64,000 nucleotides of DNA from an uncultured Eubacterium sp. (GCA_910583555.1 CAJTXO010000018.1:1-64000); one strand, 5' to 3'; shown: positions 50,555-59,938, numbered from the stretch's first letter. The notes: a model not told the origin generated them from the sequence alone. Made by a program: numbers and translations.

Positions 50555-52023
50555 GTACTGTGAACGGACGTAAATTTTGTTTTATCATCTGTGCGGAGCA
50601 GGAGAGAGAGCTGGAAGAGTGTCTGTGGTATATTGAGAAACTCATTGTGCCAGATGGTTATGAAACGGAAACGGTTGTGATCAGGAACGCATCGTCCATG
50701 ATCCGTGGTTATGAACAGGCAACGATGCAGTCAGATGCCAAATATAAGATTTATCTGCATCCGGATGTTTTTTTAGTAAATCATGAAATGCTTTTGGAAC
50801 TGCTGGAGGTCTTTCGTGAACCTTCGATCGGAATGGTTGGCATCGTAGGAGATGTAGGGGAAAAAGCGAGCGGTATTTCGGAAACATTTAGTAGAACATG
50901 GGATGCAGGGGCCGTAGAGATCTGCAACATCATTGACGCCCGTGCAGGTAATTGGCTTTATGATGAAGAAAAGAAGTGGGTGGATGTAGTTGAAATTGAT
51001 GAGATGCTCATGGCGACACAGTATGATTTACAGTGGGAAAGCATGAGCAGTGATGGAGAAGAGCCTTTAACACTGTCAGGTATGATGCGGCAGATGGGAT
51101 ATCGTATTGTCGTGCCACAGATTGCTGAAAATGAAAGATGCTGGGTTTTTCACGATGCTGGGCAGTGTGGGGAGGAAGATCAGAGTGAAGAGGTCAAAGA
51201 GAGACAAAGAAAAGCGGTAGGCGCTTTTAAGAGCGGAGATTTTGAAGAAACTGTGCGCCTGGTGGAAGATTTGGAATTAAATGACCAGTTAGCGTATATT
51301 CTGCTTTTTTTAAAAGCCAGGGCAGAGGAACTCATGGCATTTGGGGAAACAAACTATCCAGATGCGGAAAAAATGCAGACATTTGTTAGAGAATATGATG
51401 AAGTGAAACATATGCTGCGGCGGATGTACTTTGGATATGGGGACGCGGCCTGGAGAGAGTTATGTAGAAGAGTATGTGCCGGCCAGTGTTCGATGAAAAT
51501 GATCTGGCAGACGGCACAGATCTGCGTGGCGGATCGAGACCGGCTTTGGTGGGATGTGTTCGAACGATACCAGGAGGAAGTCCGCGCGCTCATACGTGAG
51601 AGGGAGATCTTGCAGGCGGAGCGATTTATTTTACAGATGGATAAAGCGTGGAGGGGAGTTGAGGGGAATATGCTGGTAACACTGCTTCGTGCTTATCACC
51701 GGGAGGTCGAGAAAGGTGTGTCGCCTACTGTGTTTGATGTGTTTGAGGACATGGATGAGTTGACAGGACACTATATCCGATTGAAGTATTATATGCGCCG
51801 GCTGGAATTTGGACTGCCGCAGGAGTATTGGCAGGAAATTTACGAGTACTGTATGCAGACAAAGGTATCGGACTATTTGATTTTTCAGATTCTTTCAAAC
51901 AATATTTTTTACAAAGAAGAAATGTGCAGGAATTTATCAACGTTGTTTGTGCTCATAGAGGGTGCAGATTCTATTCGTGCCGGAGTTTATGCGCAGCTGG
52001 CAGAAGTTAATGCGAAGAGGTAG
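50551..52023 (+). CDS. StrF-like GT-A glycosyltransferase with C-terminal helical module
   Basis: The 490-residue protein has an N-terminal StrF-like GT-A domain (Glyco_tranf_2_5 type): RKFCFIICAEQERELEECLW, VPDGYETETVVIRNA, the D-A-K-Y-K-I-Y-L-H-P-D-V motif in place of DxD, and W-V-F-H-D-A-G-Q-C near residue 200. After about residue 220 follows an all-helical region, whose last part (REILQAERFILQMD through DYLIFQILSNNIFYK, ADSIRAGVYAQLAE) recurs in the proteins at 56905 and 62193. It starts with GTG at 50551, overlapping the previous stop; a GTG at 50560 is also possible. Donor, acceptor and module role are unknown. Confidence 0.78.
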   Translation: MSTVNGRKFCFIICAEQERELEECLWYIEKLIVPDGYETETVVIRNASSMIRGYEQATMQSDAKYKIYLHPDVFLVNHEMLLELLEVFREPSIGMVGIVGDVGEKASGISETFSRTWDAGAVEICNIIDARAGNWLYDEEKKWVDVVEIDEMLMATQYDLQWESMSSDGEEPLTLSGMMRQMGYRIVVPQIAENERCWVFHDAGQCGEEDQSEEVKERQRKAVGAFKSGDFEETVRLVEDLELNDQLAYILLFLKARAEELMAFGETNYPDAEKMQTFVREYDEVKHMLRRMYFGYGDAAWRELCRRVCAGQCSMKMIWQTAQICVADRDRLWWDVFERYQEEVRALIREREILQAERFILQMDKAWRGVEGNMLVTLLRAYHREVEKGVSPTVFDVFEDMDELTGHYIRLKYYMRRLEFGLPQEYWQEIYEYCMQTKVSDYLIFQILSNNIFYKEEMCRNLSTLFVLIEGADSIRAGVYAQLAEVNAKR

Positions 52024-52027
52024 AAAA

Positions 52028-52723
52028 ATGGATGATCATAAAATATGCTTTATCATGTGTTCCAATGATGAGTTTCAAGCGAGAGAAGCTCAGATTTACA
52101 TTGAGCAGTTAATCGTACCGGAAGGGTATGAAGTAGAAGTTCTTGTGGTGCAGGATGCCGCAAGTATGACGAGTGGATATAATGAGGCGATGAATGCTTC
52201 GGATGCAAAATATAAAGTGTATATGCATCAGGATGTATTGGTCCTGAAACCGGATTTTTTGAGTGAGATGCTGCATCTGTTTGAAAAATATCCCGACATC
52301 GGTATGTTTGGCGTGGTGGGTAATGAGAGTATCGCGGAAGACGGCGGTATGTGGTCTGATGGTACATGGCGGCGAACAGGGGAAATTTTAGTGGATAGCA
52401 TTTTTGAAAGCGACTATTCATTATTTGCGCGAGTGGAGGGAGATTATGCGGAGGTTATCGTACTGGACGGACTTTTGATGATCACGCAGTATGATGTGCC
52501 GTGGCGCGAGGATTTGTTTCAGGGATGGGATTACTATGATGCCTCACAGAGCGTAGAATTTTGGAAAGCTGGTTACAGGGTGGTTGTTCCGCATATGGAG
52601 GTTCCCTGGTGCCTGCATGAGAATGATGTTTTGAACATGTCACAGTACGCGAAGTGGCGTGAGGTGTTCATGAAAGAATATGGAGCGTATGTGAGACAGT
52701 GGATGCAGGAGCGTTCTGTATAA
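52028..52723 (+). CDS. StrF-like GT-A glycosyltransferase, single domain
   Basis: The 231-residue protein consists of the GT-A domain alone: HKICFIMCSNDEFQAREAQI, VPEGYEVEVLVVQDA, D-A-K-Y-K-V-Y-M-H-Q-D-V, then the subgroup block GWDYYDASQSVEFWKAGYRV and V-P-W-C-L-H-E-N. It is closest to the first domain of the 819-residue protein at 57446, which shares the W-K-A-G-Y block, and less close to the copies at 50551 and 62193. HxDV replaces the classical DxD metal motif. The ATG at 52028 with AAGAGG upstream is chosen over 51962. It sits between its larger paralogue and the phosphatase gene. Confidence 0.8.
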   Translation: MDDHKICFIMCSNDEFQAREAQIYIEQLIVPEGYEVEVLVVQDAASMTSGYNEAMNASDAKYKVYMHQDVLVLKPDFLSEMLHLFEKYPDIGMFGVVGNESIAEDGGMWSDGTWRRTGEILVDSIFESDYSLFARVEGDYAEVIVLDGLLMITQYDVPWREDLFQGWDYYDASQSVEFWKAGYRVVVPHMEVPWCLHENDVLNMSQYAKWREVFMKEYGAYVRQWMQERSV

Positions 52724-52744
52724 AACAGAGAGGAAGAGCTAAAG

Positions 52745-53356
52745 ATGGAAGGAACGAGCAGATACGTGTTTTTATTTGATTTGGACTCGACGATCACCAG
52801 ACAGGAAATTTTGCCGACAATTGCGAGGCAATTTGGAGTTTTTGAGGAAATGAGCACATTAACCGAATGCACGATGCGGGGGGAACTTCCGTTTAAGCAG
52901 AGTTTTTTGCAAAGAGTGGAGCTGTTAAAGCAGATCCCGGTCAGTGAGGTATGCGAACTGATCGGCGAGATACAACTCAATGAGCCACTAGTAGAGTTTA
53001 TTAGAAGGCACCAGAACCGATGTTATATTGTCACAGGTAATTTAGATTTATGGATTGAAAAACTGATCCAGAAACTGGGGATGGAAAAGAATACATTTTG
53101 CTCGAAAGCGCTGGTGGAACATGATTATATCCAGGATGTGTCTAGCATTGTAGATAAAAATGCGGTCATCGGTCAAATGGTACTTCCCTTTGTGGCGGTG
53201 GGCGATGGAAATAACGATGCGGAAATGATCGAGGCAGCGGAGATTGGAATCGGTTATGGCGGCGTGAGGGAGATTGCGCCATCGGTACTTGCCTGTGCCA
53301 GTCATGCCGTGTATCAGGAACAGAAATTGGTTGAGTTTTTGGAACGTTTGATATGA
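52745..53356 (+). CDS. HAD-superfamily phosphatase (SerB-like)
   Basis: The 203-residue protein has the HAD motifs of the phosphoserine-phosphatase group: motif I F-D-L-D-S-T-I-T near residue 10-17 with the nucleophile and acid aspartates, motif II in YIVTGNLD near 98, motif III lysine near 137 and motif IV VGDGNNDAEMI near 156. The reaction is hydrolysis of a small phosphomonoester. Its place in a glycan locus with a nucleotidyltransferase, methyltransferase and TagF-like enzyme recalls the phosphatase gene in the Clostridioides difficile type A flagellin modification locus. A role in making the phospho-linked substituent is inferred. GAGGAAGAG precedes the ATG. Confidence 0.85.
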   Translation: MEGTSRYVFLFDLDSTITRQEILPTIARQFGVFEEMSTLTECTMRGELPFKQSFLQRVELLKQIPVSEVCELIGEIQLNEPLVEFIRRHQNRCYIVTGNLDLWIEKLIQKLGMEKNTFCSKALVEHDYIQDVSSIVDKNAVIGQMVLPFVAVGDGNNDAEMIEAAEIGIGYGGVREIAPSVLACASHAVYQEQKLVEFLERLI

Positions 53357-53381
53357 TTTGAATGATGAGAAGGGGATCAGC

Positions 53382-54353
53382 ATGGAATTTGCACCGGATT
53401 TTTTTCAGGAAGAGACGAGATGTGATTGTGTAATATCTCCAATGATGAAACGGTCCTGGGCAGCTCAGATGGAAGTGTACCAGGTCGTCATGGAAATATG
53501 TGAAAAAAACAGGCTGCCGTATTTTGCTCAGGGTGGTACACTGCTTGGTGCAGTGCGTCATCATGGATTTATCCCCTGGGATAACGATCTGGATATTTGT
53601 ATGAAAAGAGTAGATTACAGGGAGTTGATCCGGATTTTACCCTGGGAACTTCCTAGGGGGTTTCATGTAAGAGGGATCCATTCCGAAACTCCGACGGGAA
53701 TCGAAGTGACCGATTCCATCTATCAGCTTTATGTAGTGGCGGAACGTCCGCGCTGGGATCGGAATGAGTATATGAAATATTTTCACGGTTATCCTTTTGA
53801 GTATATCGGAATTGATATATGGCCGATCGATTGTGTACCATTTGATCAGGAGGAGTATGAGATTCAGAAATCTTTATTTCGGAGTGCGTATGAGATTTAC
53901 TGGAACTGGAACAAACTGCAGGAGACCGGTATGCTGGAACAATGTCTGATCAAGCTTGAGGAAATGGCAGGGTTTACGATTCCGAAAGAGAATGCCCGAC
54001 GTCATCTGGTCAAGCGGATGGATTCGATCATGTCGATGTATTCGATGGAGGAAGGGGATCATGTCCAACAATTCTTTTGCTGCACGAGAGATCTTCCTGT
54101 ATGGAGGAAAGATTGTTATGATGATGTGGTCTATATGCCGTTTGAGAATATAGAGCTTCCGGTTCCTGTTGGTTATGAGGAGATTTTGACGTGTAATTAC
54201 GGGGACTGGCATAAATGCGTGAATGATGGCAGAGACCATGGGTTTGGAGAAATGGAAGAAGCGTTGCGGAAGGAATTGCAGGCTGCCGGATTTTCGGGCA
54301 GCGTGGAGGAGTTTTGTCAAAGGGTTCTCGCGGGTGAACTTACATGTATATAA
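53382..54353 (+). CDS. LicD-family phosphotransferase 1
   Basis: LicD proteins transfer phosphocholine or related phospho-groups from a CDP-activated donor to glycans. The 323-residue protein has the family core Q-G-G-T-L-L-G-A-V-R-H-H-G-F-I-P-W-D near residues 50-67, then N-D-L-D-I with the metal-binding aspartates, and GYPFEYIGIDIWPID near 146. The C-terminal part ends with a conserved G-D-W-H-K-C block shared with the second LicD protein at 55837. The ATG at 53382 is preferred over 53358 because AAGGGG lies in front of it and the second LicD starts at the same point (E-F-x-P-D-F-F). Confidence 0.88.
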   Translation: MEFAPDFFQEETRCDCVISPMMKRSWAAQMEVYQVVMEICEKNRLPYFAQGGTLLGAVRHHGFIPWDNDLDICMKRVDYRELIRILPWELPRGFHVRGIHSETPTGIEVTDSIYQLYVVAERPRWDRNEYMKYFHGYPFEYIGIDIWPIDCVPFDQEEYEIQKSLFRSAYEIYWNWNKLQETGMLEQCLIKLEEMAGFTIPKENARRHLVKRMDSIMSMYSMEEGDHVQQFFCCTRDLPVWRKDCYDDVVYMPFENIELPVPVGYEEILTCNYGDWHKCVNDGRDHGFGEMEEALRKELQAAGFSGSVEEFCQRVLAGELTCI

Positions 54354-54383
54354 AAATGCAGGACAGGAAGTAAGGAGGAAGTT

Positions 54384-55031
54384 ATGGCAGTGTCAAGAAC
54401 TGTTGTGATCAGTTGTGCGGGAATGGGAAACCGATTGGGACTTGGTACAACAAAAGCGTTAGTAGAGGTGGATGGAAAACCTTTGATCGTGAGGCATTTG
54501 GAAATGCTGGAAGAGGAAAAGGATATACGGGTTGTCGTGGGTTATCAGGCAGAAAAAGTGATCGATGTGGTACGAAAGTACAGAGATGATGTCCTGTTTG
54601 TATTTAATCACCGGTATCAGGAAACAGGAACTGGTGCGAGCGTGGCACTGGCGGCAAACTACGCGGAGGAATTTGTACTGTCGCTGGATGGCGATTTACT
54701 GATCCATCCGGAAGACATAGAGAAGATTCTTACATGTGAACATGAATTTGTCAGTGGGGGGATTCCGGATAGCGATGATCCATGGATGGTTCAGACATAT
54801 GACGAAGGAGATCAAAAATATGCCAGCGCTTTTTCTAAAAACAGGGGTGATTATGAGTGGAATGGGATTACCCAGATCAGGAGTAAGAAGATCTTACAGG
54901 GATCCGGACACGTCTTTCAGCTATTGGAGCCGTATCTGCCGCTGCCATTTTTGGAGCTGAGAACGAGGGAAATTGATACGGTCAATGATTATGAACGAGC
55001 TGTGGCATGGGTGCACAATGGATTTTGTTAA
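54384..55031 (+). CDS. LicC-like nucleotidyltransferase
   Basis: The 215-residue protein is a small GT-A-fold nucleotidyltransferase: the loop S-C-A-G-M-G-N-R-L-G-L-G-T-T-K-A near residues 10-25 (G-x-G-x-R and the lysine), V-E-V-D-G-K-P-L-I, and L-S-L-D-G-D-L-L-I near 102 with the metal aspartates. It most resembles LicC (CTP:phosphocholine cytidylyltransferase) and single-domain sugar-phosphate nucleotidyltransferases. Beside two licD genes, a CDP-activated donor (choline, amino acid or similar) is the most plausible product; this is inference. TAAGGAGG precedes the ATG. Confidence 0.82.
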   Translation: MAVSRTVVISCAGMGNRLGLGTTKALVEVDGKPLIVRHLEMLEEEKDIRVVVGYQAEKVIDVVRKYRDDVLFVFNHRYQETGTGASVALAANYAEEFVLSLDGDLLIHPEDIEKILTCEHEFVSGGIPDSDDPWMVQTYDEGDQKYASAFSKNRGDYEWNGITQIRSKKILQGSGHVFQLLEPYLPLPFLELRTREIDTVNDYERAVAWVHNGFC

Positions 55032-55050
55032 GAGAGATGGAGAGGTAAAT

Positions 55051-55821
55051 ATGGATGAGAAAAAAGTAGAAAAAGGTGGGCGCATTAGCGGAACGGTGAC
55101 ACAAGTGAATAAGAGTGATATATTGCTTTTTTATGAGAATCGCGCCAAAAAATTCAAGGAAGAAAATCCATACGCCGTCACGATGTTTCAGGATCAAAAT
55201 CCGCAGCTTGTCCGCGACAGAAACAAGAGGGAAACAGAGAAACTTTTGCCGCTGCTGCTGCTTGATAGCGATTCAAAGATTTTAGATGTGGCGTGCGGCA
55301 TTGGAAGATGGTATGATGCCATTGATACGGAAATCAAAGAATATTGTGGTGTGGATTTTTGTAGGGAATTGATACAGATTGCAAAAACAAAACATCAGGA
55401 CTGCAGACAGGCAGATTTTTTAACCGGTTCAGCGATGGAATTGGAGTCAGTTTTAGCGGGGAATGGGAAAGGTACTTATAATCGCGTGTTAATGATCGGG
55501 ATTTTACTTTGTTTTAATGATGAAGATGTCCGCACGGTACTGGAGCAGGTTTCCCGGGTTTCGGAACAAGATGCCATCCTTTGTATCCGGGAACCGATCG
55601 GGATCAATGACAGGCTGACGCTGAAAGATTTTTATTCGGAGGAATTGGAAGATCACTATAATGCCATCTATCGAACAAGGGATGAACTGATGGATATGTT
55701 TGAGGATACGCTGCTGTCTGCCGGCTTCCAACTGGAAAAAGAGGGTTGGATGTTTGGAGATGAACTGAATAACCGAAAAGAGACGGCGCAATATTATTTT
55801 GTGTTCCGAAGAAAAAGCTGA
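55051..55821 (+). CDS. SAM-dependent methyltransferase
   Basis: The 256-residue protein is a class I methyltransferase: motif I ILDVACGIGRWYDA near residue 75, acidic strand end in YCGVDF near 98, and V-L-M-I-G-I-L-L-C-F-N-D near 147. The L-C-F-N-D-x-D and L-C-I-R-E-P pattern fits small-molecule or glycan methyltransferases. The ATG at 55051 with GGAGAGG upstream is chosen over 54973, which lies inside the nucleotidyltransferase gene. It lies between the LicC-like and the second LicD gene with gaps of 19 and 15 bases. Methylation of the phospho-linked group or of a sugar is a reasonable guess, not proven. Confidence 0.85.
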   Translation: MDEKKVEKGGRISGTVTQVNKSDILLFYENRAKKFKEENPYAVTMFQDQNPQLVRDRNKRETEKLLPLLLLDSDSKILDVACGIGRWYDAIDTEIKEYCGVDFCRELIQIAKTKHQDCRQADFLTGSAMELESVLAGNGKGTYNRVLMIGILLCFNDEDVRTVLEQVSRVSEQDAILCIREPIGINDRLTLKDFYSEELEDHYNAIYRTRDELMDMFEDTLLSAGFQLEKEGWMFGDELNNRKETAQYYFVFRRKS

Positions 55822-55836
55822 GAGAGAGGGAACAAT

Positions 55837-56838
55837 ATGCTGGAATTTCCACCAGATTTCTTTAAGGAAGAAACGAGATGTGATTTTGTCGTATCTGCCA
55901 TGATGAAAAAGAATTGGGCGGCCCAGATGGAGGTGCTGCAGATCGTGGCGGATATTTGCAGGGCCAATGACCTGCAGTATTTTGCGATAGGCGGGACGTT
56001 ACTTGGGGCAGTGAGGCATCAGGGGTTTATTCCCTGGGATGACGATATTGATATTGCTTTGAGGCGGGACGACTACAACAGGCTGATCCAGATTCTGCCG
56101 AAGGAGCTGCCCAAAGGGGTTGTAATGGGTGGGATGTATGCAGAACCGGATAATCCAGATGAGATATTTCCTGCATTTGCTGTCAGAGTTCGAACCGATG
56201 ATTCCGGTTGGGATTTGAGGGGGCACATGCAGCGGTTTCACGGTTTTCCTTATATCGGTGTCGGCGTGGATATATTTCCGTATGACTATGTTCCCAGAGA
56301 CAGGGAGATGGCGGAATTGCAAGAGATGATCCTTTCTTATGGAAAAGAAGTGATCCGGGCGTGGGAGGGACTGAAGGATCAGGGAGAACTGGAAGGTTGT
56401 ATCAAAAAAATAGAAGAATTGTGCGATATTGTAGTTCCCAGAGAAGGCAATATCAAATGGAGTATTCAGAAACTGCTTGATTCTGTGGCGGCGCTCTGTC
56501 CGGAAGAGGAAGCCGATGAGATGACTATGTTTTTGAGTGTGGAGAGGGAAAAACGGGGAGCGGAGAGCCAGGTCAGAAAAGAGTTTTTGCACGATATAAC
56601 ATATTTGCCGTTTGAGAACATGGAAATAGCTGTTCCATGCGGCTATCACGAAGTTCTCACTGCCGAATATGGAGATTACAGGACTTTTGTGAAGGGAACA
56701 CAGGGGCACGGGTATCCTAGTTATGGGGAAGAAGAGAAAAAGCTGATCAGAAGGCTGCATGAATTAGGGATTGAGGATACCGTGGAGGAATTTTGCAGAA
56801 AGGTATGTGCCGGAGAAATTCAGGTGCAGATGGTATAG
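55837..56838 (+). CDS. LicD-family phosphotransferase 2
   Basis: The 333-residue protein is a paralogue of the LicD protein at 53382 and aligns with it from the start (E-F-P-P-D-F-F-K-E-E-T-R-C-D) to the end. Its core reads IGGTLLGAVRHQGFIPWD then D-D-I-D-I, the canonical form, while the first copy has N-D-L-D-I. The two probably act on different acceptors or donors within the same glycan. A phosphodiester-forming transfer at the membrane or in the cytoplasm is expected from the family. It follows the methyltransferase after 15 bases. Confidence 0.9.
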   Translation: MLEFPPDFFKEETRCDFVVSAMMKKNWAAQMEVLQIVADICRANDLQYFAIGGTLLGAVRHQGFIPWDDDIDIALRRDDYNRLIQILPKELPKGVVMGGMYAEPDNPDEIFPAFAVRVRTDDSGWDLRGHMQRFHGFPYIGVGVDIFPYDYVPRDREMAELQEMILSYGKEVIRAWEGLKDQGELEGCIKKIEELCDIVVPREGNIKWSIQKLLDSVAALCPEEEADEMTMFLSVEREKRGAESQVRKEFLHDITYLPFENMEIAVPCGYHEVLTAEYGDYRTFVKGTQGHGYPSYGEEEKKLIRRLHELGIEDTVEEFCRKVCAGEIQVQMV

Positions 56839-56904
56839 CGCGCGTGGAGCTGTTTCCTGCTGTGGATTCAGTTCAAACGTAACATGATGGAGGATATAGA
56901 GAGT

Positions 56905-57408
56905 ATGAATGATCAAAAGAGGCTGCAGGGGCAGGAACAACAGGGATCTTTGGTTCAGATCCGAAAGGAAATCCGTCAGTGTATGGCAGAAGGCGATATT
57001 TTGGAGGCAGAGCGGTTGCTGCACCAGATCACGCCTGATTGTTATAATAGGCAGGATGCTGTTATGTTTCAGTTGTTTCAGGTATTCCGCAAGGAAGTAG
57101 AGAAAGAGGAGAATACTACGATATTTGATGTTTCACAGGATTTGGATGAAGTGATGGAACACTATATGCGGATCAAAATGTATTTGCACCGTGTGGAACT
57201 TGGATTGCCAGAACATCTGCAGAAGGAGGTTTATACGTATTGTAAGACGACAAAGGTGTCAGATTATTTGATCCTACACATACTGCATACCAATATATTT
57301 TTAAAAAAGGTTTTTTGTGAGAATATGGCTTCTCTGTTTGCCAGGGAAGAAGGGGAATATTCGATGCGCGCAAATTTGTTTTTGCAGTTGGCAGAGATGA
57401 TGGAATGA
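56905..57408 (+). CDS. Stand-alone copy of the C-terminal helical module
   Basis: The 167-residue helical protein has no catalytic domain. Its sequence from about residue 22 (RQCMAEGDILEAERLLHQIT) to the end (YSMRANLFLQLAEMME) aligns with the last about 150 residues of the proteins at 50551 and 62193; shared blocks are G-D/E-I-L-x-A-E-R, T-x-F-D, H-Y/F-x-R-x-K-x-Y, L-E/R-x-G-L, V-S-x-Y-L-I-x-x-I-L and L-A-E. It may be a separate binding or scaffold protein, or a decayed enzyme that kept its module. ATGs at 56884 and 56887 are in frame; 56905 follows GGAGGA. Confidence 0.65.
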   Translation: MNDQKRLQGQEQQGSLVQIRKEIRQCMAEGDILEAERLLHQITPDCYNRQDAVMFQLFQVFRKEVEKEENTTIFDVSQDLDEVMEHYMRIKMYLHRVELGLPEHLQKEVYTYCKTTKVSDYLILHILHTNIFLKKVFCENMASLFAREEGEYSMRANLFLQLAEMME

Positions 57409-57445
57409 GAAAAGCTGGATTTAATTGGAGAGGAGCATATTGAAC

Positions 57446-59905
57446 ATGAATGAGAGAAAAATTTGTTTTATCCTGTGCGGGAATGATGAGTTCGTGGAAC
57501 GGGAATGTCAGGTTTACATAGAACAGTTGATCGTGCCGGATGGTTACGAAGTTGAGGTTTTGGTGATTCGTGAGGCAAGCAGTATGGCAGGCGGCTATCA
57601 GGAAGCGATGATAAATTCGGATGCAAAGTATAAAGTTTATCTTCGTCCGGATATTCTGATCATTAATCCCTGTTTTATACAGGAAATGCTCACTTTGTTT
57701 CAAAAGTATCCGGAGATTGGTATGTTTGGGATGGTGGGCCATGAGATATGGCCTGACGACGGCGATGTTAGGAAGGATGGGAATGTAAGCCGCGTCGGTG
57801 GGATCATGGAAGATTACATTTTAGGAAATAAGTATGTGTCAGGGAAAGAAGTAGGGGGAGAATTCGCAGAGGTAATCGGGTTGGAGGGGATGATACTGGC
57901 GACGCAGTATGATCTGGACTGGCGGGAGGATTTATTTGACGGATGGGATTTTTATGATTATTCGCAAAGTATTGAATTTTGGAAAGCAGGGTATAAAGTA
58001 GTAGTGCCGCACGTTGAGGCGCCCTGGTGTATCTATGCCAGTGATGTTCCCAATAAGGTGGATTATCGGCATTGGCAAAAGATATTTTGGGATGAGTACG
58101 GAATTTTTATACAGGAATGGATGGGGAGAAAATATCCGATTTTGGGAGACGAGATCAACCGCAAAAAAGTGGAACGAATTGGATACCCACTATGTGATCT
58201 GAGACGATATGAAATCAAGCCGGAATTTAACACGACATGGTACAGAGGAGTGGACCAGTATTCGGAGGGAGAGATTGAAGATCGTATCATCCAGTTGATA
58301 CTTGCCAATGAATCAGATGATTATACGGATACGATACTCAGTGAATATAATTGGTCGGTATATTACCATCTTACGGATATGAGGGAGAATTTACTGAACT
58401 GGTATCCTTTTGACCCCGAGGCGTCCGTTTTGGAAATCGGCTGCGGCATGGGAGCGGTTACGAATATGCTCTGTGACAGATGCAAAAAGGTAACGGCTGT
58501 AGAACTGTCAAAAAAGAGGGCAACAGCGACGGTGCTTCGCTGCCGTGAGAAAGACAATCTCGAGGTGATCGTGGGAAATCTGACGGATATTGAATTTCAG
58601 GAACAGTATGATTATATTACGTTGATCGGCGTTTTGGAATATCAAGGTAATTACTCGGATTCCCAAAATCCATATATCGAGTTTTTAAAGAAAATAAAAG
58701 GATTTTTAAAGCCGAATGGAAAACTTTTGATTGCCATTGAAAATAAGTACGGTTTGAAATATTGGTGTGGAGCAAAGGAAGATCATACAGGTGTTCCGTT
58801 CGATGGCATCAATCAGTACGCATTAGGAAATCAGGGGGGGAGAACCTTTTCAAAAGAAGAATTGACGGATTTCATCCGAAAAAGTGGATTCGAAGGGAGT
58901 TATTTTTATTATCCCCTGCCGGATTACAAATTACCCCAGGTAGTCTATTCGGAGCAATATTTACCGCAGACAGGGGAGTTGGCTGATTTATCCTGTTACT
59001 ATATTCCAGATACAGAGAGCCTGTTTATTGATGAGAAAGGCGTGTATGATGATTTAGTAAAGAACCATGTGTTTGAATTTTTTTCCAATTCATTTTTGGT
59101 CGAATGTTCCGTGTCACAGGAAGATGAGCTTGGACAGATTGTATTTGCAAAAGCATCCCGGTTCCGGAACAGTGATTATCAGATCGGGACGAGAATATGG
59201 AGAAGAGAAGCGCGAAGGGTGGAAAAATTTCCTTTGACAAAGAATGAAAAGATCAGGGAACATCTTCTACAGACACATAACAATATGGAGAGTTTATCAG
59301 ACAGAGGTCTGGGAGTGGCGCCATCTTTTCTTCAGGCGGAAGATTCCTTGCTGTCCGAGTATGTAGAGGGTTCTGTTCTTTTGGAAAAACTGCGTGAAAG
59401 TTATTTGCAGGGCGATCGGGAACAGATATGGAACTGGTATGACCGGTGGTGGGAAGAACTTGTGCGTTCATCCGAAGAGGGGTCTCCGGCAGAAAGCGTG
59501 GTTGTGAAATGGGGACTGGGATCGGAACAGGATGCTGAAACATGCGGTGTCATTTTAAAGACAGGCAATATTGATATGATACCGAGAAACTGTATCGTGC
59601 GGGGAGAAGAAATGATCTGGTTTGACCAGGAGTGGAGTTTTGAAGGCGTGCCGGCAAAATTCATCTTATACAGAGGTATTGTGCTTTTTTATACGGTAGA
59701 ACTTAAGGTGGCAGAGGATGTGATAAAGAGCAGGGATGTTTTAGATAGATATCAGATTGATGAGGATGCGTTGCAGATTTTTGCGCAATTGGAGGACTGT
59801 TTTACAAATTCAGTGATCAATTTTAAGAAACAGGCGCTCAATCAAGGATTGTCTGATTCTGGAATTGGAGTGGTCAAACAAAATGCTGCGAAATTGTTTT
59901 CATGA
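57446..59905 (+). CDS. Three-domain glycan enzyme: GT-A, methyltransferase and kinase-like region
   Basis: The 819-residue protein joins parts found separately nearby. Residues 1-230 are a StrF-like GT-A domain (RKICFILCGNDEFVERECQV, D-A-K-Y-K-V-Y-L-R-P-D-I, GWDFYDYSQSIEFWKAGYKV). Residues about 310-520 are a class I methyltransferase (V-L-E-I-G-C-G-M-G-A-V-T near 328, V-T-A-V-E-L-S, L-I-G-V-L-E-Y-Q). The last 200 residues include N-I-D-M-I-P-R-N-C-I-V then M-I-W-F-D-Q-E-W, spaced like the D-x4-N and D-x-E/D of aminoglycoside/choline kinases. The kinase likeness is a by-eye inference. The ATG at 57446 is preferred over the TTG at 57425. Confidence 0.75.
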   Translation: MNERKICFILCGNDEFVERECQVYIEQLIVPDGYEVEVLVIREASSMAGGYQEAMINSDAKYKVYLRPDILIINPCFIQEMLTLFQKYPEIGMFGMVGHEIWPDDGDVRKDGNVSRVGGIMEDYILGNKYVSGKEVGGEFAEVIGLEGMILATQYDLDWREDLFDGWDFYDYSQSIEFWKAGYKVVVPHVEAPWCIYASDVPNKVDYRHWQKIFWDEYGIFIQEWMGRKYPILGDEINRKKVERIGYPLCDLRRYEIKPEFNTTWYRGVDQYSEGEIEDRIIQLILANESDDYTDTILSEYNWSVYYHLTDMRENLLNWYPFDPEASVLEIGCGMGAVTNMLCDRCKKVTAVELSKKRATATVLRCREKDNLEVIVGNLTDIEFQEQYDYITLIGVLEYQGNYSDSQNPYIEFLKKIKGFLKPNGKLLIAIENKYGLKYWCGAKEDHTGVPFDGINQYALGNQGGRTFSKEELTDFIRKSGFEGSYFYYPLPDYKLPQVVYSEQYLPQTGELADLSCYYIPDTESLFIDEKGVYDDLVKNHVFEFFSNSFLVECSVSQEDELGQIVFAKASRFRNSDYQIGTRIWRREARRVEKFPLTKNEKIREHLLQTHNNMESLSDRGLGVAPSFLQAEDSLLSEYVEGSVLLEKLRESYLQGDREQIWNWYDRWWEELVRSSEEGSPAESVVVKWGLGSEQDAETCGVILKTGNIDMIPRNCIVRGEEMIWFDQEWSFEGVPAKFILYRGIVLFYTVELKVAEDVIKSRDVLDRYQIDEDALQIFAQLEDCFTNSVINFKKQALNQGLSDSGIGVVKQNAAKLFS

Positions 59906-59938
59906 TAGGTGGATGGAACGGATTGGAGAGGGATAAAA

